Origin: JBEKHI01 sp050012355
GTDB taxonomy: Bacteria; Actinomycetota; Actinomycetes; Streptosporangiales; Streptosporangiaceae
Assembly: GCA_050012355.1 (NCBI GenBank)
Contig: JBEKHI010000315.1
Location: forward strand, 1-10,092
DNA: 10,092 nucleotides
Reading direction: 5' to 3'
The notes under the pieces are model-generated. The model was not told the DNA's origin and made no database searches. It saw only the letters and a list, made by a program, of their open reading frames with translations. Both the position numbers and the translations under genes were made by a program. This document shows, in pieces, positions 1-4,693 of this stretch (the first letter of the stretch is position 1; every line of letters starts with the position of its first letter).

Positions 1-853
1 TGTCGATCGTCCAGTTCTGCGTGCTGATCAGCGTGTCGCCGTTGTACCTGGTCGGGACGTTCAGCTCGCCGGGGGCGAACTTGATCAGGATGGTCCCGGC
101 CTTGGCGAGCGCGTCGTCATCCTCACCGTAACCCTCCGGGATCACGGTGATCATCGAGCCGGCGCTGGAGATGTCGGCTGGGGTCAGCGGCCGGTTGGTG
201 CCGTAGACGACCGCGCGAGTGCCGCGCTTCCAGACCGTGTGCCGCAGCGACGTGCCTGGCAGCGGACCGAGGTCACGCAGCAGCACGATCGGCAGCAGTG
301 CCAGCGGGGCGGTGGCGAGCAGCATCGTGCGGCGGAGCAGCGGCCGCTTGGTCACCTGGCTGACCGCGGCGCCCTCCATGAACAGCTGGGAGAACTTCTC
401 GCGATCCTCGGGAGCGGAGCGCAACTCGTGCCGCATCTCGACGGTCTCGAGGTTCGGCGTGAGGTGCCGGACCCAGAGCAGCGACCCGGCGCCCAGCGCC
501 AGCAGCACGATCGTGAGGGAGCCGCCGAGCGCCAGGTTCGAGCGGAACACCGCGTCGAGAACGTTCCCCGAGGTGCTGCCCCCGACTTCCAGGCCGACGT
601 ACGCGGCGATGAAACCGCACCCCGCGAAGAACGCCAGCACGAACAGCGCCGCGACGACCTTCTCCACCCGCGCCGCGTGAGCGGTGTCCTCCGGGGCGGT
701 GGGTACCTTCTGCACGGCACCCTCGCCGACCGCGGGTGAGATGTCCACCGCTGTCGGGGTGGGTGGTGGCGTGCCGATCACCCGGTGCGGGACCGGACGC
801 TCCTCACCGGAAGCGTCAGAGCCGCCGGCCTGCGGCTCAATCTCGCTGCTCAT
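1..853 (-). CDS. qcrA: QcrA, Rieske iron-sulfur subunit of the cytochrome bcc complex (3' end outside the window)
   Basis: The reading frame is open from an ATG at 853 to the window edge, giving 284 residues of the N-terminal part. The protein has a soluble, acidic and proline-rich N-terminus (about 1-60) and then hydrophobic segments near 66-86, 106-127 and 175-193. This three-helix anchor is typical of actinobacterial Rieske proteins; most other bacteria have one helix. The start of the extracytoplasmic domain follows (WKRGTRAVVYGTNRPL near 208-223). The two cluster-binding loops (CTHLGC-like and CPCHGS-like) would lie beyond position 1, so cofactor binding cannot be checked here. The family carries electrons from menaquinol at QcrB to the heme c of QcrC. 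The ATG overlaps the qcrC stop by 4 nt (ATGA), with GGAG about 5 nt upstream, so translation is coupled to qcrC. qcrB is expected next. The assignment rests on the membrane topology and on the position after ctaE-qcrC. Confidence 0.9.
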   Translation of the reverse strand, partial: MSSEIEPQAGGSDASGEERPVPHRVIGTPPPTPTAVDISPAVGEGAVQKVPTAPEDTAHAARVEKVVAALFVLAFFAGCGFIAAYVGLEVGGSTSGNVLDAVFRSNLALGGSLTIVLLALGAGSLLWVRHLTPNLETVEMRHELRSAPEDREKFSQLFMEGAAVSQVTKRPLLRRTMLLATAPLALLPIVLLRDLGPLPGTSLRHTVWKRGTRAVVYGTNRPLTPADISSAGSMITVIPEGYGEDDDALAKAGTILIKFAPGELNVPTRYNGDTLISTQNWTID

Positions 854-1701
854 CCGTGCTCCGTCTCAATGACCTTGTCCCGCCGCCTGGCGGTGATCCA
901 CATCGCGATGAATACGAGGAACCCGATGCCGGCGAGCCAGGACACCAGTCCCTCCGTGGTGGTCCCGATACGGCCGAGAGAGAAGCCTCCCGGGTTCGTC
1001 TCGGTCTTGGTTTGCTGAATGTAGGCGATGATGTCTCGCTTCTCAGCCGGCGTGATGGTGCCGTCACCGAAGACCGGCATCGCCTCCGGCCCGGTGAGCA
1101 TCGCCTCGTAAATCTCGGCGTTGGTGGACAGGGTGAGCGGTGGCGCCGTCGCCCCGTAGGTCAGCGCGCCACCCGCGCCAGAGAAGCCGTGGCACTGGGA
1201 GCAGGTCGTGCTGAACAGCTCCTGGCCAAGCGCGGTGTCCGCGCCAACCGTGGAGGTCTCCTGCGAGTCAGGAATAGTCGGGCCACCGCCCAGCGACTCA
1301 ATGTAGCCAGCGATGTCATAGATCTGCTGCTTGGTGAACGTCACCGGCTTCCGGTCGTTCTCGCCGCTATCTTCCTTGGCGGGCATCCGGCCGGTGGACA
1401 TCTGGAAGTCCACGGCGGCGGCGCCCGCGCCGATCAGCGACGGTGCCACGTTCGTCGTGCCCTGTGCGTCGAGGCCGTGGCAGGCCGAGCAGTTCGCCAC
1501 GAACAGGGACCTGCCCATCGCGACATCGGTGTTCGCACCGGAAGCGGACGAAGCGGACGCTCCCGATCCCACGGCGATCATGCTGTAACCGACGGTGATC
1601 GCGACGAGCGTGCCCCCGACGACCACGTATCCCGCGGCCTTTCGCCTGCGCGGAGTCCTGGCGCGTGGCGTGTCGGTACGCGGGGCCTTGAACCAGCTCA
1701 A
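850..1701 (-). CDS. qcrC: QcrC, di-heme cytochrome c subunit of the cytochrome bcc complex
   Basis: This 283-residue membrane-bound cytochrome has two covalent heme c sites, CSACH at 71-75 and CSQCH at 167-171. Likely axial methionines are M106 (GRMP) and M208 (AMPVF). A basic N-terminus and one helix (about 24-46) act as an uncleaved anchor, followed by an Ala/Ser linker. A second helix (about 250-270) and a basic tail end the protein. In actinobacteria this subunit replaces cytochrome c1 plus the mobile cytochrome c and delivers electrons directly to CuA of the aa3 oxidase. The start is TTG at 1699-1701, chosen because it gives the complete basic-plus-helix anchor and has AGGGGA 5 nt upstream; the next ATG (residue 41) lies inside the anchor. 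The gene begins 9 nt after the ctaE stop, in the same frame, and its stop overlaps the qcrA start (ATGA). Length and motifs are normal for the family. Confidence 0.96.
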   Translation of the reverse strand: MSWFKAPRTDTPRARTPRRRKAAGYVVVGGTLVAITVGYSMIAVGSGASASSASGANTDVAMGRSLFVANCSACHGLDAQGTTNVAPSLIGAGAAAVDFQMSTGRMPAKEDSGENDRKPVTFTKQQIYDIAGYIESLGGGPTIPDSQETSTVGADTALGQELFSTTCSQCHGFSGAGGALTYGATAPPLTLSTNAEIYEAMLTGPEAMPVFGDGTITPAEKRDIIAYIQQTKTETNPGGFSLGRIGTTTEGLVSWLAGIGFLVFIAMWITARRRDKVIETEHG

Positions 1702-1710
1702 CTCGGTCCC

Positions 1711-2352
1711 CTAGTGAATGAGGTAGATGGTGGTGAACAGGCCGATCCACACGACGTCGACGAAGTGCCAGTAGTACGACACGACGATCGCGCTGATCTG
1801 CTGCTCGCGAGTGAAACGCTTGGCCGCGTAGGTCCGACCGAGCAAAAAGAGGAAGGCAAACAAACCGCCGGTGACGTGCAGCCCGTGGAACCCGGTGGTC
1901 AGGTAGAACACCGAGCCATAAGCCGACGACGAAAGGGTCATGTGCTGGTGCCGGATCAGGTCCAGGTACTCATAGCCCTGACCGGAGACGAAGTACAGGC
2001 CCATGAGGAACGACAGCACGTACCACTCACGGAGGCCCCACTTGTTGACCTGGAAGATGTTCCCGAGCCGCCTGATCTGGCCACGCTCAACGGCGAACAC
2101 ACCCATCTGGCACGTCACACTGGACAGCAGCAGGACAATCGTGTTCGTCGACGCCAGCTTCAGGTCCAGGTGAGCACCGGGCCAGGGCAAACCTTGGCCC
2201 TTGTCCACCGAGCGGATCGTGAAGTACATCGCGAACAGCGCGGCAAAGAACATGAGCTCGCTGGAGAGCCAGATGATGGTGCCCACGCTGACGAGGTTCG
2301 GCCGGCTGGCCGGAGACCTCGGGACTGATTCGGTCACGGATGCTGTCGCCAC
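1711..2352 (-). CDS. ctaE: CtaE, cytochrome c oxidase subunit III
   Basis: This is a 213-residue integral membrane protein with five predicted helices (about 21-44, 66-87, 110-128, 147-172 and 186-211). Family signatures are NLVSVGTIIWLSSELMFF near 19-36, YGSVFYLTTGFHGLHVTGG near 145-163, and SYYWHFVDVVWI near 192-203. Subunit III does not hold redox centres; it stabilises the catalytic core and its proton uptake. I chose GTG at 2350-2352, which gives an N-terminus of normal length; GTG at 2337 is an alternative. The frame stays open further upstream to 2772, but that extension lies antisense to another gene and does not resemble the family. From memory, the loop after ERG (about 94-108) is some 11 residues longer than in mycobacterial and Streptomyces CtaE. 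It is the first gene of the leftward ctaE-qcrC-qcrA operon and ends with TAG, in frame with the qcrC TTG start. Confidence 0.96.
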   Translation of the reverse strand: MATASVTESVPRSPASRPNLVSVGTIIWLSSELMFFAALFAMYFTIRSVDKGQGLPWPGAHLDLKLASTNTIVLLLSSVTCQMGVFAVERGQIRRLGNIFQVNKWGLREWYVLSFLMGLYFVSGQGYEYLDLIRHQHMTLSSSAYGSVFYLTTGFHGLHVTGGLFAFLFLLGRTYAAKRFTREQQISAIVVSYYWHFVDVVWIGLFTTIYLIH

Positions 2353-2454
2353 GTGCCCATTATTACGACACCCCGTAGGGGATTGACGGGCGACCCCCAA
2401 GTTTCCCCCGCCCGCCACACCTAGTGCCCCTCCCCCGCCGGTAGGATTCACGGC
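2353..2454. promoter_or_regulatory. Divergent promoter spacer between ctaE and the receiver-like gene
   Basis: The 102 bp between two divergent starts must hold the promoters of both the ctaE-qcrCA operon and the rightward pair. On the minus strand TAATAAT at 2365-2359 lies just before the ctaE GTG and could be a -10 element giving a leaderless or nearly leaderless message. On the plus strand TAGGAT at 2442-2447 fits an actinobacterial -10 hexamer and would start transcription close to the ATG at 2455; the AGGA inside it (2443-2446) could instead be the ribosome binding site. TTGACG at 2383-2388 has no -10 partner at the usual distance. I see no convincing operator palindrome. The location is sound, but the individual elements are weak. 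Confidence 0.4.
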
Positions 2455-2856
2455 ATGAAGGTCGTTGTGTACAGCCACGACGCCGATACGCGAGCCGAGA
2501 TGCGGCTGGCGATCGGGCGCAGGCCCGCCCCGGACGTGCCGGAGGCCGAGATCATCGAGGTGGCCACCGCCCCTGCCCTGTTCCGCCTGCTTGACGGCGG
2601 TGGCGTAGAGGTCATGGTCCTCGACGGGGAGGCCCAGCCGGCCGGCGGGATCGGCGTCTGCCGCCAGGCCAAGGACGAGATCTACAACTGCCCGCCGGTA
2701 CTGCTGATCATCGGCCGCCGCGACGACGGCTGGCTGGCGACCTGGGCGCAAGCCGACGCCGTGACCTCGCATCCCATCGACCCGGTGGCGCTGGACAGGG
2801 AGCTGGCCGAGCTGATGCGCCGCCGTGCCGCCATCGCTTCCTTATATTTTCCATAA
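2455..2856 (+). CDS. Small stand-alone protein resembling a degenerate response-regulator receiver domain
   Basis: This 133-residue protein has the alternating strand/helix pattern of a receiver domain. It shows KVVVYS as strand 1 (2-7), a central VMVLDG strand (53-58) with D57 at the phosphoacceptor position, VLLIIG (82-87) as strand 4, and a final VTSHPIDP segment (103-110). D9 could be part of the acidic pocket. The Thr/Ser expected after strand 4 is not obvious, and the invariant lysine before proline is replaced by H106. There is no output domain, so any phosphorylation-dependent role is doubtful. Similar short proteins occur next to ctaE/trpD in other actinobacteria, but I know no function for them. 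The ATG at 2455 has AGGA 8 nt upstream. It is followed 17 nt later by trpD on the same strand, so the two are probably co-transcribed. No sensor kinase lies nearby. Confidence 0.8.
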   Translation: MKVVVYSHDADTRAEMRLAIGRRPAPDVPEAEIIEVATAPALFRLLDGGGVEVMVLDGEAQPAGGIGVCRQAKDEIYNCPPVLLIIGRRDDGWLATWAQADAVTSHPIDPVALDRELAELMRRRAAIASLYFP

Positions 2857-2873
2857 CGACGAATGGTTCCCCC

Positions 2874-3923
2874 ATGAGCAAGCTCAGCTGGCCCGTGCTC
2901 ATCGGCGCTCTGCTTCGCGGACAGTCTCTGTCTGAGGACGAGACCGCCTGGGCCATGAGCGAGATCATGGACGGGGCGGCGACCCCGGCCCAGATCGCGG
3001 GCTTCGGGGTGGCGCTGCGCGCCAAGGGCGAGACCGCTCCGGAGATGACCGGGCTGGCCCGCGCGATGCTGGAGCACGCGACGCCGCTATCGCTGCCCGG
3101 CCAGGTGACCGACCTGGTGGGCACCGGTGGGGATGGCCACGATACGGTCAATATCTCCACGATGGCGACGATCGTGGCCGCCGCCGCGGGCATCCCGATG
3201 GCCAAACACGGGAACCGAGCCGCGTCGTCCTCCTCCGGGGCCGCGGACGTCCTCGAGGCCCTCGGCGTCGTCATCGACCTGCCGCCATCAGCAGCTGCCG
3301 CCGTGTTCGCGGAGACCGGGATCGTGTTCCTGTTCGCGGCGCTTTACCACCCCGCGTACCGGCATACCGCTGTCCCCCGCCGGGAACTCGGCGTGCCAAC
3401 CGCCTTCAACTACCTGGGCCCGCTGACCAACCCGGCCCGGCCGTCGGCGGTCGCCGCTGGGGTCGCCGATCCGCGGATGGGCCAGGTACTGGCCGAGGTG
3501 CTGGCTTCCCGCGGCAACTCGGCCCTGGTCTTCCATGGCGGCGGCCTCGACGAACTCACCACAACCGCAACATCCGTCATCTGGGTGGTCTCCGCCGGCG
3601 TCGTCTCGGAGACGACGCTCGACCCCGCCGCACTCGGGCTCGCACCCGCGACCATCGAGGACTTGCGCGGCGGCGACGCCACCTACAACGCGTCGGTGGT
3701 CCGCGCGGTCCTGGCCGGAGAGGCTGGTCCCGTCCGTGACATCGTGCTGCTAAACGCCGCCGCCGCGATCGCCGCGTCGGCAGGCGTCACCGGTCCAGGC
3801 GAACTAGACGACGCGATGAGCGCCGGCCTGGCCCAGGCCGCCGAAGCCATCGACTCCGGCGCCGCGGCGGACCTGCTCACCCGCTGGGCCGACACCAGCC
3901 AGCGAATGCGCGCTAAGCAATAG
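2874..3923 (+). CDS. trpD: TrpD, anthranilate phosphoribosyltransferase
   Basis: This enzyme joins anthranilate to 5-phosphoribosyl-1-pyrophosphate, the second step of tryptophan synthesis in the cytosol. At 349 residues it has the normal family length. All main motifs are visible: the PRPP-binding glycine loop GTGGDG at 83-88, NIST at 93-96, KHGNR at 111-115, the Ser-rich SSSSGAADVLEALG stretch at about 118-131, R170 and the FNYLGPLTNP block at 178-187 lining the anthranilate site, and the metal-binding D226-E227 pair in GGGLDE. It should be catalytically competent. No other trp gene is visible, so it is unlinked from any trp operon here. The ATG at 2874 is the first in frame at the family's normal N-terminus. 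It has no clear Shine-Dalgarno sequence; a four-codon reading frame from ATG 2863 ends with a TGA overlapping this ATG. AT-rich DNA at 2842-2850 could also hold a -10 element. Confidence 0.97.
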   Translation: MSKLSWPVLIGALLRGQSLSEDETAWAMSEIMDGAATPAQIAGFGVALRAKGETAPEMTGLARAMLEHATPLSLPGQVTDLVGTGGDGHDTVNISTMATIVAAAAGIPMAKHGNRAASSSSGAADVLEALGVVIDLPPSAAAAVFAETGIVFLFAALYHPAYRHTAVPRRELGVPTAFNYLGPLTNPARPSAVAAGVADPRMGQVLAEVLASRGNSALVFHGGGLDELTTTATSVIWVVSAGVVSETTLDPAALGLAPATIEDLRGGDATYNASVVRAVLAGEAGPVRDIVLLNAAAAIAASAGVTGPGELDDAMSAGLAQAAEAIDSGAAADLLTRWADTSQRMRAKQ

Positions 3924-3932
3924 CGCCCTTTT

Positions 3933-4130
3933 CAATAACCCCATAATTCCCCCCGCACCCGCAATACCCCACATATAGGACATCCCGCCAAGCGCGTGGC
4001 TCTTTGCCGCCCCAGCAATGTCCCATCGCTAGTGCCATAGCCCCATCGATGGCCCATCGATGGGGTTAAGACAATGCCCCCACACCGGGGTTGCCGCAAC
4101 GCCCCACACTGCGGTTATAGCAACACCCCA
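3933..4130 (+). repeat. Array of degenerate direct repeats, core GCAAYRCCCCA
   Basis: The core occurs with small changes at 3933-3943 (CAATAACCCCA), 3961-3971 (GCAATACCCCA), 4015-4025 (GCAATGTCCCA), 4071-4082 (ACAATGCCCCCA), 4096-4106 (GCAACGCCCCA) and 4120-4130 (GCAACACCCCA). A weaker copy is at 4034-4045 (GCCATAGCCCCA). Most start-to-start distances are near 25-28 bp or twice that. The last copies also share the sequence after the core (ACACnGnGGTT), so units of about 24-25 bp can be aligned directly. Some units contain local dyads such as GTTGCCGCAAC at 4090-4100. The repeats are too diverged and too closely spaced for a CRISPR array. They lie about 10 bp past the trpD stop. The function is unknown: a decayed minisatellite, a protein-binding array or a dispersed repeat family are all possible. 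Confidence 0.7.
4041..4065. repeat. 25-bp perfect inverted repeat made of two copies of CCATCGATGG
   Basis: The two 12-base arms, CCCCATCGATGG and CCATCGATGGGG, are exact reverse complements around one central C. Each arm also contains the 10-base self-palindrome CCATCGATGG. The site is therefore both an inverted repeat and a direct repeat with a 13-bp step. It could form a hairpin or bind a dimer or tetramer. It lies inside the repeat array, about 120 bp past trpD and 630 bp upstream of the phosphatase. The role is unknown. Confidence 0.75.
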
Positions 4131-4214
4131 CGGCCCGCCACCTCGCCACATCAGACCGATTTAGCGGGATATAACCGGCTTGCGTCGGCCCCCGCCGCCG
4201 CCCGAGGTCCAAGG

Positions 4215-4276
4215 GATTATGGTGGGTGCTGCATTAACCAGGCAAGAGCCTTGGTAATGCGGCATCCACCATAATC
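4215..4276 (+). repeat. 62-nt near-perfect hairpin with AAGA tetraloop (small palindromic element or structured RNA)
   Basis: Two 29-nt arms (4215-4243 and 4248-4276) pair around the loop AAGA at 4244-4247. Of 29 positions, 25 are Watson-Crick pairs, two are G-U pairs when read as plus-strand RNA (4226/4265 and 4230/4261), and two are mismatches (4237/4254 and 4239/4252). On the minus strand the two wobble pairs become A-C mismatches, so the plus-strand RNA is the more stable form. The outer end is GATTATGGTGG and its complement. No T-tract follows, so it is not a classical terminator, and I see no flanking target-site duplication. A MITE- or REP-like mobile palindrome, an RNA-processing site or a small structured RNA are possible. 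The structure is certain; the function is not. Confidence 0.8.
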
Positions 4277-4308
4277 ACCGCGCGCGACAGCCGGACGAAA
4301 TGACCCGA

Positions 4309-4329
4309 ATGCCTGGTCTGCGCAGGCAT
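4309..4329. repeat. Short inverted repeat ATGCCTG/CAGGCAT
   Basis: Seven-base arms at 4309-4315 and 4323-4329 enclose a 7-nt loop. It is not followed by a T-tract and lies 33 bp beyond the larger hairpin. It could be an operator or a chance dyad in GC-rich DNA. It is recorded mainly because no gene occupies this stretch. Confidence 0.35.
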
Positions 4330-4404
4330 CCGGGTGCCCGGCCCCGGCGTGCAGCGTGGGTGTACGGCCCGGGTACCCCGTCCGAGTGTGCGGCCTGGGC
4401 ACGG

Positions 4405-4489
4405 GCTCGGCGTGCGCGGGCCGGCGCGCACGAGCCCGCGCGCACGAGCCGGCGCGCACGGCCCGGCGTACGCGGCCCGGCGTATGCGG
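4405..4489. repeat. 14-bp tandem repeat, about six units (GC-rich minisatellite)
   Basis: Five consecutive 14-bp units run from 4420 to 4489, for example GCCGGCGCGCACGA at 4420-4433 and CCCGGCGTATGCGG at 4476-4489. A diverged 15-bp unit precedes them at 4405-4419, and weaker relatives extend further left to about 4340. The sequence drifts across the array from the GCGCGCACGA type to the GCGTAYGCGG type, as expected of an ageing tandem array. Because 14 is not a multiple of three, every unit shifts frame, which argues against coding and explains the Arg/Ala-rich open frames seen here. Confidence 0.7.
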
Positions 4490-4529
4490 AAGGCGGGCAC
4501 ACTGGGGTGCTGGCCGCTTTTGGGAGAAT

Positions 4530-4550
4530 ATATGCATATGTACGATATGC
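4530..4550. promoter_or_regulatory. AT-rich inverted repeats (ATATGCATAT and GCATAT-N5-ATATGC), possible operator
   Basis: Two overlapping dyads lie in a sharp AT-rich island: the 10-base palindrome ATATGCATAT at 4530-4539, and GCATAT at 4534-4539 paired with ATATGC at 4545-4550 across a 5-nt spacer. A further ATATGC copy occurs at 4645-4650, downstream of the proposed -10. They sit about 60 bp upstream of the proposed -35 of the phosphatase gene, a plausible place for a regulator. AT-rich DNA in a GC-rich genome is also a typical target of nucleoid proteins such as Lsr2. No protein can be named from the sequence. Confidence 0.35.
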
Positions 4551-4608
4551 CGCATCAATTCTTGAGGGTGTTTATCGGATGGCGATAGGGCAATTGGGGA
4601 ATCAAGTG

Positions 4609-4635
4609 TTGACCGCATATTAGTGACGCTACAAT
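4609..4635 (+). promoter_or_regulatory. Putative promoter of the phosphatase/STAND operon
   Basis: TTGACC at 4609-4614 and TACAAT at 4630-4635 resemble the -35 and -10 hexamers of a housekeeping sigma factor. The spacer is only 15 bp, shorter than the usual 17. Transcription would begin near 4642, giving a leader of about 50 nt before the ATG at 4694. The ribosome binding site GGGGA (4683-4687) lies 6 nt before that ATG. The position in the only AT-rich part of the spacer supports it; the short spacing lowers confidence. Confidence 0.45.
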
Positions 4636-4693
4636 CGGTCATAAATATGCTTCTCGGGGTCTAACGAGCGATCGGGACAGGCGGGGATCTCCT

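Larger units (their letters stand above)
3924..4693. other. 770-bp non-coding region, rich in repeats and dyad symmetry
   Basis: No convincing gene lies between trpD and the phosphatase. Open frames on both strands here are low-complexity Arg/Ala/Pro/Gly translations of repeats that change frame with every repeat unit. From left to right the region holds a degenerate repeat array (3933-4130) containing a double palindrome, about 85 bp with nothing recognisable (4131-4214), a 62-nt hairpin (4215-4276), a short hairpin (4309-4329), an extremely GC-rich segment with a 14-bp tandem repeat (4405-4489), and an AT-rich promoter island (about 4520-4650). I see no tRNA, riboswitch or transposase remnant. 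No classical terminator with a T-tract follows trpD. Confidence 0.75.

Noticed and set aside
736..2328. Long open frame (530 codons) on the plus strand across qcrA, qcrC and ctaE
   Set aside because: It lies antisense to three well-supported genes, is rich in Arg/His/Gly/Glu/Gln as expected from a GC-rich shadow frame, and matches no fold or motif.
2353..2772. N-terminal extension of CtaE up to 2772
   Set aside because: The extension is antisense to the receiver-like gene, adds about 140 residues unlike any subunit III, and leaves no promoter space.
3924..3960. Terminator directly after trpD
   Set aside because: There are C-rich and AT-rich tracts but no stem-loop followed by T residues.
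3933..4130. CRISPR array
   Set aside because: Cores are only about 11 bp and diverged, unit length is about 25 bp without unique spacers of constant size, and no cas gene is present.
4569..4592. Sigma-B-like promoter (GTTT, 14 bp, GGGCAA) upstream of the phosphatase gene
   Set aside because: The second element differs from GGGTAT/C at two positions, so the match is no better than chance; the TTGACC/TACAAT pair is closer to a consensus.
4217..4642. Possible small genes in both directions over the GC-rich part of the spacer, such as 4300-4623 plus and 4217-4642 minus
   Set aside because: The translations are Arg/Ala/Pro repeats produced by the 14-bp array, which changes frame at each unit, or by the hairpin. 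There is no good ribosome binding site and no domain.
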